From positions 1 to 55,258 of the forward strand of contig CAMVDR010000004.1 of NCBI GenBank assembly GCA_947166295.1: a DNA stretch of 55,258 bases, in the 5' to 3' direction. The notes under the pieces were generated by a model. It did no database searches, was not told where the DNA came from, and saw nothing but the letters and a program-made list of their open reading frames with translations. The stretch comes from an uncultured Candidatus Saccharibacteria bacterium. Lineage in GTDB: Bacteria > Patescibacteriota > Saccharimonadia > Saccharimonadales > Saccharimonadaceae. The translations under genes were made by a program, and so were the position numbers. Below are positions 1 to 7,917 of this stretch, piece by piece; position 1 is the stretch's first letter, and every line of letters begins with the position of its first letter.

Positions 1-1
1 A

Positions 2-1618
2 ATAGATTTCTTCTACTATGCTTTCCGTAATGTATTGTTAGTTTCTGTTCCTCTTATTATCTTTTCTATCTTTGTTTTCACTATTCCTCATTCAACTGCA
101 GAAATAAGTAGTGGAGCAGATAATATCCAATTAGTCTTATCTACTTCCTGCACAGTAAATGCGGTAGTTACATCAGAACATACAGTAAGTCTTAATGGTG
201 GACAATTAGATAATAATGTAGGTAATACTAAGCTCAGTGCTTATTGTAATGATAATAATGGTTATAGCATCTATGCAGTAGGTAGTAGTGGAGATGTAGA
301 TGGTAATACAGATCTAATTTATAATAATGGATTTAGCGATAGTTATAATATTAGGACTGGAGTATATGATAGTAATAATGTAGCTAGCCCCTCATCCTGG
401 GCTATGAAACTAACTGCTGGCACTGGTACTGGTATAGATCCAGTTACCGGAGAAAGTGTACCTACTACTCCACCAATAATAGTAAATGGCTATGATAACT
501 ACAGTGCTATACCAAATGTCTATACCCAAGTCGCTAAACGAACATCAGGTACTAGTATGACTACAGACACTAGTGTATCAGGTTCATACTTGAATACAAC
601 TTACCAAATCTATGCTAACTCCGCTCAACCAGCTGGTACCTATAATGGTAAAGTTAAATACGTAATAGTACATCCAAATAGTAACAATAATAATCTAAGC
701 TTTAATGAAGCTTATGCACTGCAGGGCAAAAACCCAGTCAACACGGAAAGCGGTACTTACTATACCATGCAAGATATGACTACAGACATCTGTAACCAAG
801 TAGGCTTATATGGCGAAGCTTCCCAAACGCAATTAGTAGATACTAGAGATAATAATCTCTATTGGGTAGCTAAGCTAGATGATGATAAATGTTGGATGAC
901 GCAAAATCTAGATTTTGACATAGATAGCACTAGAACTTACACTTCCTACGATACAGACTTAGGTTATGCGGGTAGTCAATCAACTTGGATGCCAAGTAGT
1001 TCTACGATTAGTTTTGTCGGTGAAACTGTCCCAGGTTGGAGTAGTAGTTATGCTCCATATTCTGCAGACCCAGGTGACATATATTACTATACATCCAATT
1101 CCACATCGGATGATATAAAATACACTTCACTATCTGCTTGTATATCTGCAGGTCATACGGAAGGAGAATGTAAACACTATCACACTGGTAATTATTATAA
1201 CTGGACTGCCGCTATGGCCACGAACAATACTGGCGATCTAGTAACAAGCGGGACTGATATTGCTACTTCTGTATGTCCTGCCGGTTGGAGATTACCCAGT
1301 GTTAATAATAACGAATTCGGCATTTCATTGGCGCAGTATGGTGTTATTGATAACCAAAGTTCAACAACATATACAGCTAATGGATTTAATATAGTTCGTC
1401 AATTACCGCTTTATTATGTTAGATCGGGTGGAGTTGAATATGATAGTAACCGTATTGCTAATGTTGGTATAAGTGCAAGCTATAGGTCTAGTACGATTCC
1501 TTCGGGATGCTATATGACTAATTTTAATTTTAGCGCCAGTTCTGTTGCCCCGGCTAGTTGTAATAGATATATTGCTGCGAGACGATCAGGAAATCCCATT
1601 CGTTGCCTCGCTCGGTAA
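2..1618 (+). CDS. FISUMP-domain surface protein (5' end outside window)
   Basis: The reading frame is open from base 2 and encodes a stretch (FFYYAFRNVLLVSVPL) that matches the N-terminal region of the gene at 30946, so the start lies upstream of the window; the TTG at 35 is not a start. A membrane segment is followed by a Ser/Asn/Thr-rich stalk (to about base 690) almost identical to that of the 30946 protein. The C-terminal half has the layout of the FISUMP (Fib_succ_major) family: LVDTRDNNLYWVAKL, DKCWMTQNLDFD, NYYNWTAAMA, CPAGWRLP, and a final IRCLAR. Expected topology is one N-terminal anchor with the rest outside. No sorting motif is visible at the C terminus. Role is probably surface adhesion or recognition, by inference only. 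Confidence 0.85.
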   Translation: MDFFYYAFRNVLLVSVPLIIFSIFVFTIPHSTAEISSGADNIQLVLSTSCTVNAVVTSEHTVSLNGGQLDNNVGNTKLSAYCNDNNGYSIYAVGSSGDVDGNTDLIYNNGFSDSYNIRTGVYDSNNVASPSSWAMKLTAGTGTGIDPVTGESVPTTPPIIVNGYDNYSAIPNVYTQVAKRTSGTSMTTDTSVSGSYLNTTYQIYANSAQPAGTYNGKVKYVIVHPNSNNNNLSFNEAYALQGKNPVNTESGTYYTMQDMTTDICNQVGLYGEASQTQLVDTRDNNLYWVAKLDDDKCWMTQNLDFDIDSTRTYTSYDTDLGYAGSQSTWMPSSSTISFVGETVPGWSSSYAPYSADPGDIYYYTSNSTSDDIKYTSLSACISAGHTEGECKHYHTGNYYNWTAAMATNNTGDLVTSGTDIATSVCPAGWRLPSVNNNEFGISLAQYGVIDNQSSTTYTANGFNIVRQLPLYYVRSGGVEYDSNRIANVGISASYRSSTIPSGCYMTNFNFSASSVAPASCNRYIAARRSGNPIRCLAR

Positions 1619-1689
1619 ATCTCTTGAGAAATATATTCCGTTTAGGCTTAATTTAGCTACAAGTGTAATATAAAATTTCCCAGAGGTAA

Positions 1690-1740
1690 AACCCCTTATG
1701 TTTTCAATTTTCTAAGTAGGGGGTTGAAATTCTCCTACCC
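1690..1740 (+). promoter_or_regulatory. Competing inverted repeats before the PemK-like gene
   Basis: ACCCC-TTA (about 1690), TAAGTAGGGGGT (1713-1724) and CCTACCCC (1734-1741) form one segment that can pair with either neighbour. The middle segment holds the only purine-rich Shine-Dalgarno-like sequence, so pairing could control access to it. Pairing is seen; regulation is inferred. Confidence 0.3.
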
Positions 1741-2194
1741 CTGTGCTAATGTCCCGACTATGGAAAATAATGAGAAAAATTATCAGAAATGGATGAAAAT
1801 CAAATCATCTATACATAATAAAAATATAATCAGGTCAGTGAAAGAAGGCGATATTTGGTGGGCTGCAATTGGTGAAAATGTAGGCGTAGAAATAGACGGC
1901 AAAAGTGAAAAATATTCTCGCCCAGTAGTAGTGCTCAAAAAACATAGTAAATTATGTTTTACCGGCGTACCACTTACTTCTAAACCTCACAAAGGCACCT
2001 GGTATGTATCTTTTGATTTTCAAAACAAAACCGAAACAGCCATATTAATTCAAGCCAAACTTATGAGTTCTACCAGAGTTTATGAACGTATGGGTAAATT
2101 ATCCAAAAGAGACTATGAACTAATCAGAACCAATTATATTAAACTATTCCAAGATAAAAATGTGCCCCGGCACAAGGCTGGGGTGGGCGAGTAA
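1724..2194 (+). CDS. PemK/MazF-like toxin
   Basis: The core (EGDIWWAAIGENVG, then RPVVVLKK, GVPLTS, and LIQAKLMSSTRVYERMGKL) resembles the PemK/MazF endoribonuclease family, which cleaves mRNA as the toxin of type II toxin-antitoxin pairs. At 156 residues it is longer than typical MazF (about 110) because of an N-terminal extension. The start is uncertain: TTG 1724 lies right against a GTAGGGGG stretch, while ATG 1760 gives a 144-residue protein that begins MENNEKNYQKW but has no clear ribosome-binding site. No antitoxin gene is visible on either side, so it is either solitary or not an active toxin. Confidence 0.7.
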   Translation: MKFSYPCANVPTMENNEKNYQKWMKIKSSIHNKNIIRSVKEGDIWWAAIGENVGVEIDGKSEKYSRPVVVLKKHSKLCFTGVPLTSKPHKGTWYVSFDFQNKTETAILIQAKLMSSTRVYERMGKLSKRDYELIRTNYIKLFQDKNVPRHKAGVGE

Positions 2195-2204
2195 GTCTCG
2201 AATA

Positions 2205-2247
2205 ATACTTTAATTATAACAAAAATCTAGATTTTGTAAAGTATCAG
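2205..2247. terminator. AT-rich inverted repeat between convergent genes
   Basis: ATACTTT and AAAGTAT flank a near-palindromic AAAATCTAGATTTT core between the ends of the convergent toxin and histidine kinase genes. It could act as a weak bidirectional terminator. The stem is AT-rich, so confidence is low. Confidence 0.35.
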
Positions 2248-2248
2248 A

Positions 2249-3172
2249 TTAAAACTTTACCACAAACTCAGTCTCATTATCAGTAGATTTGGCAGAGATT
2301 TTCCAATTATTGCGGTCTGCTAAAGTTTTAGCAATCGAAAGCCCTAATCCTACACCTTCCGCACTTTTATCCGCTTGATAAAATCTGTCAAATATGTGTG
2401 CCAAATCTTTTTTAGAAATCACCGTGCCATCATTTTTTACTCTTAATTCCCTGTCGCTTAATTCTATACCGATCTTTTTATCACAATATTTTATTGCGTT
2501 ATCAACTAAAATCCCCAAAATCTGCCGATAGTCAGAAATATTGATTTTCGTCTTACTCGTATTAATATCTTTCTCGAAATCTATTCCATCCAGGCGCGGT
2601 TCAAAAGTCTCCAATTCTTGTAAAGTAGCGGCGCCTAAATCTACTTCTTCTACCACTACTTTATTTACCAAATCCGTGCGCGCCAAAGTCAATAATTCCC
2701 CATTGAGCGCTGTCAGTTTGGCAGTTTCTTTCTCTACGTTAGATATCCACTTGTTGCCCGTAATATCCGCCGCTTCCAAGTTGGCCGATATCGCCGCAAG
2801 CGGCGTCTTAATTTCGTGCGAAGCGTTGGCGATAAAAACCTTTTGCGCCTCGTAGGCTTCACGTACCGGCTTTATCGCCTCATCTGCTAAATAATACGAC
2901 ACAAAAGCTACAATTATTTCGATAGCTATGCCAGAAACAATCAACATAATTAATAATTCCCTCGAAGCAATTTCCCGCTCCTCTTCTATAGATTTTTCTA
3001 CAAAATTTTCTACGTCTTCCGAAAACTCTTCTCGTCTATCATTTGGCATTGGCGGACGATCATTCGCCATCCTGGTAGAAGAAATGTAAATCGCCGTAAA
3101 CACCACTACTAAAACTAGCGATGTAATCCCCATATTAATAAATATTAATTTACTGCGCAACTTCCTAAACAT
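2249..3172 (-). CDS. Sensor histidine kinase
   Basis: A 307-residue membrane kinase. Transmembrane segments lie at about 11-31 and 72-95, with a short acidic extracytoplasmic loop between them. The H-box NASHEIKTPL has the phosphoacceptor His at residue 119; the N-box DNAIKYCDK and the G-box region (IFDRFYQADKSAEGVGLGLS) complete the ATPase domain. It overlaps the response regulator by 8 bp, so the pair is one transcript and likely a cognate system. The signal is unknown. It is divergent from the VTC/DUF4956 operon, which is a plausible but unproven target. Confidence 0.93.
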   Translation of the reverse strand: MFRKLRSKLIFINMGITSLVLVVVFTAIYISSTRMANDRPPMPNDRREEFSEDVENFVEKSIEEEREIASRELLIMLIVSGIAIEIIVAFVSYYLADEAIKPVREAYEAQKVFIANASHEIKTPLAAISANLEAADITGNKWISNVEKETAKLTALNGELLTLARTDLVNKVVVEEVDLGAATLQELETFEPRLDGIDFEKDINTSKTKINISDYRQILGILVDNAIKYCDKKIGIELSDRELRVKNDGTVISKKDLAHIFDRFYQADKSAEGVGLGLSIAKTLADRNNWKISAKSTDNETEFVVKF

Positions 3173-3824
3173 AAACTAATTTATACCCCAAATTTCTAAT
3201 CGTTTTTATTTCTGCACGAGATTTCAAACTTTTCAACTTTTTGCGTAAATACGAAATATATACTTCTACGTAATTTTCTTCGAATTCAGATTCGTTCCCC
3301 CATACGTGCGCCAGAATTTGTTCTTTCGTTACGGCTGAACCTGGTGTTTTAATTAGCATTTCAAAAATCCCCGCTTCTTTATCGGTGAGTTCTACGCCAT
3401 TTAGTGTACGGTTCGTTAAATCAAACTTTAAATCTTCAAAATTTAAAACCTTCGCATCCATTAATGGTGGCCGGCGTACTAAAGCATTTAAACGCGCAAT
3501 TAATTCTGCCGTTTTAAATGGCTTAGCCAAATAATCATCCGCCCCCATTTCTAAGCCATTAATTTTATCTTCTACTTCATTCAAGGCAGATAGCATAATT
3601 ACCGGTGTCTTTATGCCTCGTTCACGCATAATTTTTAAAATTTCCAGGCCGGATAATTTTGGTAACATAATATCCAGCACGATGGCATCGTAATTTGGCT
3701 TTAGAGCTAAATCTAGACCTTCCTCACCATCCGCCACCCAATCTACTGCGATTTTCTCTTTCTTTAAAAGATGTATCACTGCTTCAGCTAAATATTTTTC
3801 ATCCTCAACATATAATATTCTCAT
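3165..3824 (-). CDS. OmpR-family response regulator
   Basis: A 219-residue protein with a receiver domain (acidic EDE near residue 7, phosphoacceptor Asp51 in VLDIMLP, Lys101 in YLAKPF) followed by a winged-helix DNA-binding domain (LTDKEAGIFEMLI, VTKEQILAHVWG, YVEVYISYLRKKL, IRNLGYKLV). It is the first gene of the two-gene operon with the histidine kinase. The start codon is at 3824, 104 bp from the start of the divergent VTC-domain gene, and the intergenic region holds promoters for both directions. Confidence 0.95.
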   Translation of the reverse strand: MRILYVEDEKYLAEAVIHLLKKEKIAVDWVADGEEGLDLALKPNYDAIVLDIMLPKLSGLEILKIMRERGIKTPVIMLSALNEVEDKINGLEMGADDYLAKPFKTAELIARLNALVRRPPLMDAKVLNFEDLKFDLTNRTLNGVELTDKEAGIFEMLIKTPGSAVTKEQILAHVWGNESEFEENYVEVYISYLRKKLKSLKSRAEIKTIRNLGYKLVYV

Positions 3825-3915
3825 ATTGCTATTATAATATATTCAATTTAAAACAACCTTAAAAGCAACCGTCTTTCCAAAAATGTATTTTAAACATTTT
3901 TTAAGTTTTGCATAA

Positions 3916-3921
3916 TATAAT
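3916..3921 (+). promoter_or_regulatory. -10 TATAAT of the VTC operon; leaderless start
   Basis: TATAAT ends 7 bases before ATG 3929, so transcription should begin at or next to the start codon. There is no room for a Shine-Dalgarno site. This supports ATG 3929 over the upstream TTG at 3908, which lies inside the promoter. Confidence 0.65.
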
Positions 3922-3928
3922 AACATAT

Positions 3929-4654
3929 ATGGAAACCAAAGTGTTTGATAGAGTAGAGAAAAAATATCTCATTACTTCTGCGCAAAAGAAAAAGCTTCTC
4001 AAAACTATCAAAAAATATATGCAACCAGATAGTTATCATAAATCCGAAGTATATAATATATACTTTGATAATGATAATTACGACTTAATAATTCAATCCA
4101 TCGATCATCCAGAATTCAAAGAAAAGTTACGTGCTCGTAGTTATGGTGGCTATGATAGGGTTTTTCTAGAAATTAAAACTAAAATCAAAGGCATAGATGC
4201 TAACGTTGGTTACAAGCGTCGCGTAATGATCACCCATAAAGATTTTGCAGAATTAGTTGACGGCAAAACTACGCTGGCCGAACTTTCTGCGCGCTCCATA
4301 GAAAACAATAATGATTTGCAAATTGCTAAAGAAGTAGATTATTTGATTTCACACTTCAATTTAAAGCCTAAAATTTTGGTATATTATAATCGTGAAAGCT
4401 ATAAGGGTGAAGATAATTTACGCATTACTTTTGATGAAAATTTAAAATACAGCCATCAAAATTTAAGTTTCATTAAAGGAAAGCGTGATAAAATTTATTT
4501 CAAAGATAAACGTAATGTTATTATGGAGGTTAAGGCGCATGGTATTATTCCGCTTTGGTTGGCCGAAATAATGTCTGCCGAAAAAATCTATCCACAGCAA
4601 TTTTCAAAAATTGGTAAAGTATACGAAAAAATAAGAAAGGAAAATAATGTTTAA
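3929..4654 (+). CDS. VTC-domain protein (polyphosphate polymerase-like fold)
   Basis: About 241 residues. The charged beta-tunnel pattern of the VTC family is visible: VFDRVEKKYLIT at the start, YNIYFDNDNY, EKLRARSYG, VFLEIKTK, GYKRRV, and near the end LRITFDENL and VIMEVKAHG. In yeast this fold makes polyphosphate from ATP; in Gram-positive bacteria it commonly occurs beside DUF4956 proteins, as here. The stop overlaps the start of the DUF4956 gene by 8 bp, implying coupled translation. Whether it polymerises phosphate or serves in envelope or sugar-binding protein biogenesis cannot be told from sequence. Confidence 0.85.
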   Translation: METKVFDRVEKKYLITSAQKKKLLKTIKKYMQPDSYHKSEVYNIYFDNDNYDLIIQSIDHPEFKEKLRARSYGGYDRVFLEIKTKIKGIDANVGYKRRVMITHKDFAELVDGKTTLAELSARSIENNNDLQIAKEVDYLISHFNLKPKILVYYNRESYKGEDNLRITFDENLKYSHQNLSFIKGKRDKIYFKDKRNVIMEVKAHGIIPLWLAEIMSAEKIYPQQFSKIGKVYEKIRKENNV

Positions 4655-5318
4655 TTCAATATTTGATTCTACCACCACTGGACTCAGCATCATTACTGGG
4701 CTGATCTGCGCCGGTGTAGCTTTGCTACTTGGCGTAGTCATCGCCATCACCCACATGAAAACTTCGCAAACCACTAAAGGATTTCTTACTACTTTGGCCA
4801 CATTGCCACTTCTGGTGATGGCTGTGATGATTATGATAAACGGCAACCTCGGTACTTCTATTGCTATTTTAGGTGCCTTTTCGCTTATTCGCTTTCGTTC
4901 TATTCAGGGGCAAGCCAAAGATTTGCTCAGTGTATTTTTTGCCATGATGATTGGCCTTGCTTGTGGTATGGGGCATATTTTGTTTGCGGTAGTAATTACT
5001 ATTATCGCTGTTGTCGCAATTGTTTTCTTTTCTTATACGCATTTCTTGGAGCCAAACAAAAAACAGCGTGTACTTAAAATAGTTATCCCAGAAGATCTAG
5101 ATTACGAAGAAGTTTTCGAAGATATTTTCAAAAAATATACTTCTCGCGCCGACCTTACTCGCATGAAAACAATGAATATGGGCAGCTTATATAAGCTAAC
5201 ATACGATATTACGATGAAAAATGGCGTTAAAGAAAAAGATTTTCTAGATGAAATCCGCGTAAAGAACTGTAACCTTAAAGTCTTACTATCCCACCCATGT
5301 ATGGAGGAAGAAATATAA
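4647..5318 (+). CDS. DUF4956 membrane protein
   Basis: A 223-residue protein with about four hydrophobic segments (residues about 13-35, 45-65, 68-85, 95-130) and a soluble C-terminal domain. The motif GAFSLIRFRSIQGQAKDLL is characteristic of the DUF4956 family, which recurs beside VTC-domain proteins. It overlaps the upstream gene by 8 bp and the downstream ATG by 1 bp (TAATG), so the three genes form a tight operon. Function is unknown; the membrane location suggests it couples a cytoplasmic VTC domain to an envelope process. Confidence 0.85.
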   Translation: MFNSIFDSTTTGLSIITGLICAGVALLLGVVIAITHMKTSQTTKGFLTTLATLPLLVMAVMIMINGNLGTSIAILGAFSLIRFRSIQGQAKDLLSVFFAMMIGLACGMGHILFAVVITIIAVVAIVFFSYTHFLEPNKKQRVLKIVIPEDLDYEEVFEDIFKKYTSRADLTRMKTMNMGSLYKLTYDITMKNGVKEKDFLDEIRVKNCNLKVLLSHPCMEEEI

Positions 5319-6811
5319 TGGCCGAAGAAAAATCTTTTTGGGGCGAAGTGCCAAACAGCGCTGAGCCCCGCGTTAAAGCGGATTTGTCGGACAAGAAAAC
5401 CGATAAACGATGGTTATGGGCTATTGCCGCTGCCGTGGCATTGCTAATTATTGGAGTTGTTGTAAATATCAATCACGGCACTACCGGTCCCACCACTACT
5501 ACAAGTGCATTGGATATAGACAACGGTGATCTCAAAATCAATTGGGATCGTTATGCTACGACAAATCTCGAACTTACGGAGAGTATTACTATTGCCAATT
5601 CCGGCGTTTACCGTATTGCCGGCTCACTAGAAAACGGCTCAATTTTAGTTAATGCTGGCGCAAGCGGCGAAGTTAAGCTTATTCTAGATAATGTTTCTAT
5701 CAAAAACTCATCTGGCCCAGCTATTCGTTGTATCGCGGGAGAAGATTTAGTAATAGAGCTAGTTGGCGATAATTACTTAGAAGATGGCGCTAGCTATTCG
5801 GGCGATTTGGATGAAGATACTAATGGCGTAATTTATTCTAAGGCTGACCTAACTTTTGGCGGTGAAGGTTCACTTACGCTGACGGCGAATTACCAAGATG
5901 CGATAGTCGCTAAAGATGACCTCAAGTTCAATGATGGTACTTATAATATTACTGCGGCAGACGATGGAATTCGTGGCAAAGATTCAGTCTATATTGTAAA
6001 TGGCAATTTTAATATCGTATCTAAGGGCGATTCTATTAAATCCACTAATGATACTGATGCTGGCAAAGGTTTTGTTCTGATTGAAAATGGCAATATAGAG
6101 ATTGCTTCTGGCGATGATGGTATTCATGCTATCCGCACACTTATGATGCAGGGTGGCGCTATCAATATTTCTAAAAGCTACGAAGGGCTAGAGGCTCAAA
6201 AAATCATCATAAATAACGGTGAAGTTTCCGTAATGGCTTCCGATGACGGTATAAATGCTGGCGGTAGCTCCGACAACACATCTACCAATGCGATGGCAGG
6301 CGATGCTAATTGTGAACTTACCATAAACGGCGGCAATGTTTATGTTAATGTGGCTGGCGATGGTGTAGACAGTAATGGATATATCTACTTTAATGGTGGT
6401 AAAGTTATAGTGGATGGTCCTACCAATAACGGAAATGGCGCGCTGGATAGCGGCCTTGGCATTATTATGAATGGCGGTGAAGTTATTGCGGTGGGTTCTA
6501 GCGGCATGGCGTCTAATTTGGGTAGTGCGTCTAGCGTTAATAATATTAGTGTGTACTTTACCTCTTCGCAAAGTGCTGGTACAAAAATTGAAATCAAAAA
6601 TAGTAATGATGAGACTATTTTAGAGCATACTTCTGCTAAGACCTTTACTCATATGTCTGCTGGCAGTGCATATTTTAAAACTGGCGAAACTTGTACTATA
6701 TATCTAAACGGCACTAAGTACCAAGATTTTGTTATTGCAGATATTGTTACTACTATTGGCAATTCTAATTCCAATAATATGATGATGCCATCAGGCGGTA
6801 ACAGAAGATAA
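5318..6811 (+). CDS. Cthe_2159-like beta-helix carbohydrate-binding membrane protein
   Basis: 497 residues. The start ATG 5318 overlaps the previous stop (TAATG) and follows GGAGGAAG. A cytoplasmic N terminus is followed by one membrane segment (about residues 28-46), then a long repetitive region with right-handed beta-helix spacing: SILVNAGASGEVKLILDNV, GPAIRC, LVIELVGDN, ADDGIRGKDSVYI, SGDDGIHAIRTLMM, SDDGINAGGSS, AGDGVDSNGYIYFNGG. The repeated DDGI/GDGVD turns are typical of the Cthe_2159 family, which binds acidic and cellulosic polysaccharides. The product is expected at the outer face, bound to host or neighbour glycans. Confidence 0.82.
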   Translation: MAEEKSFWGEVPNSAEPRVKADLSDKKTDKRWLWAIAAAVALLIIGVVVNINHGTTGPTTTTSALDIDNGDLKINWDRYATTNLELTESITIANSGVYRIAGSLENGSILVNAGASGEVKLILDNVSIKNSSGPAIRCIAGEDLVIELVGDNYLEDGASYSGDLDEDTNGVIYSKADLTFGGEGSLTLTANYQDAIVAKDDLKFNDGTYNITAADDGIRGKDSVYIVNGNFNIVSKGDSIKSTNDTDAGKGFVLIENGNIEIASGDDGIHAIRTLMMQGGAINISKSYEGLEAQKIIINNGEVSVMASDDGINAGGSSDNTSTNAMAGDANCELTINGGNVYVNVAGDGVDSNGYIYFNGGKVIVDGPTNNGNGALDSGLGIIMNGGEVIAVGSSGMASNLGSASSVNNISVYFTSSQSAGTKIEIKNSNDETILEHTSAKTFTHMSAGSAYFKTGETCTIYLNGTKYQDFVIADIVTTIGNSNSNNMMMPSGGNRR

Positions 6812-6842
6812 TTACGGGCGGGTAACAACAGAGGACAAACAC

Positions 6843-6928
6843 GGACGGGCGGCCGAGCTTGGGGACCCCCGACGCGCGCAGGCGGTAGCCGAGCACGGTG
6901 GGGGAAAATGCGAGGACAGGACCCGTCC
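6843..6928. repeat. GC-rich structured repeat, copy 1
   Basis: A GC-rich block in an AT-rich genome. Outer arms GGACGGG (6843-6849) and CCCGTCC (6922-6928) pair; inside are GGGGACCCCC (6861-6870) and GGGGG (6900-6904). The 3' part matches copy 2 at 36129-36209 (GGGGG...AGGACCCG.CC). The outer arms differ between copies but still pair, which suggests a selected hairpin element. Confidence 0.6.
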
Positions 6929-6957
6929 GAATTTGCACTTTTATTTATTACTTGTGC

Positions 6958-6963
6958 TATAAT
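6958..6963 (+). promoter_or_regulatory. Extended -10 (TGCTATAAT) for the 7TM-CAP operon
   Basis: TGC precedes TATAAT; TTGCAC at 6933-6938 may be a -35 with a long 19-base spacer. The promoter lies just after GC-rich repeat copy 1. It supports GTG 6982, which is preceded by AAGGAGG, as the start. Confidence 0.55.
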
Positions 6964-6981
6964 TATGGAAAAGGAGGTCTC

Positions 6982-7917
6982 GTGCAATTAATCGTAATCT
7001 TATTAGCCACGGTTTCTATATTGACTTTTCTGTCTGGCGCAATTGTATTTTTCGGTGCATCCAAGGGCGACCGCGTGCGTTCGGCATGGTATTTCGCTGC
7101 TGCAATTTTTGCTACTGCCTGGATGGCATCTATTGCTACTTTTATGGTAGCCACACCGGACCGTGCCAACGTCATTGGCTGGCATGTTAACTGGACTTTC
7201 ATTAGTGCAATTTTTCTAGACGCAGCGTTTTTGGGCTATGGGGCCTGGCAAAAAAAATATGGTAAGATAGCTACGCTCCTCTTCCTGTTTCTGGGGTTAA
7301 TGGTTAGTTTGGCCATTGCTCTCAATCCCTCTTCGCTCTATTCGGATGTAATCCTAAGCAATACCGGCAATAGCGTAACTATGCGGATGGGGCCAGTATA
7401 CTTTTCTTACATTGCCTTCTTTGGCGCAATTGTCCCAGTTATTATTTCGGTATTTTTCCATCAATTCTTAAAATCTAGATCCAAGCGCAAGCGTGGTGGC
7501 GACATTGTCACTATGATAAGCTTTGCGGTTTCTAGCGCCATCGTATTGATTGTCAACTTGATTTTGCCATTACTGAATAACTGGACATTAATTTGGCTTG
7601 GGCCTCTGGCTCTTGCGGTGACCATTTTGGGTGTCTATTACACCATTTTACGCTATCGTATGCTTAACCTTTCGTCTATTTGGCTACGTATCTTCTCGTA
7701 TATCGTAGTAATTGCGTCTATCGCCATTGTCTATATGATTATCTTTTCTATGATCTTCGCAGCGCTTTTCCGTGGCTCCACCCCGTCTACAGAGGTAATT
7801 GTCCTCAACTTTATTATGATATTAATCTTCATCACCTTGATTCCGGCGCTCAACACTTTAATGACGCATATTCGCTCGCTTATTATGGGGCAAGATTCTA
7901 ATAAGGAACAAAAATAA
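6982..7917 (+). CDS. 7TM membrane protein (histidine kinase N-terminal-like)
   Basis: 311 residues from GTG 6982, which follows AAGGAGG; longer frames run through the promoter. About eight hydrophobic segments fill most of the protein, with a short charged C-terminal tail. The pattern resembles the N-terminal 7TM sensor region found on some histidine kinases (pfam HisK_N_7TM-like), but no kinase domain follows; the next gene starts with 1 bp overlap (TAATG). It may be a stand-alone membrane sensor or a structural partner of the downstream CAP protein. Family assignment is tentative. Confidence 0.6.
   Translation: MQLIVILLATVSILTFLSGAIVFFGASKGDRVRSAWYFAAAIFATAWMASIATFMVATPDRANVIGWHVNWTFISAIFLDAAFLGYGAWQKKYGKIATLLFLFLGLMVSLAIALNPSSLYSDVILSNTGNSVTMRMGPVYFSYIAFFGAIVPVIISVFFHQFLKSRSKRKRGGDIVTMISFAVSSAIVLIVNLILPLLNNWTLIWLGPLALAVTILGVYYTILRYRMLNLSSIWLRIFSYIVVIASIAIVYMIIFSMIFAALFRGSTPSTEVIVLNFIMILIFITLIPALNTLMTHIRSLIMGQDSNKEQK

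Noticed and set aside
35-1618. Start of the first FISUMP gene at TTG 35
   Set aside because: The frame is open to base 2 and upstream residues match the 30946 protein, so the gene is cut by the window edge.
6188-6987. Minus-strand frames opposite the beta-helix gene
   Set aside because: Shadows of the plus-strand gene and of the GC-rich repeat, with no domain signal.
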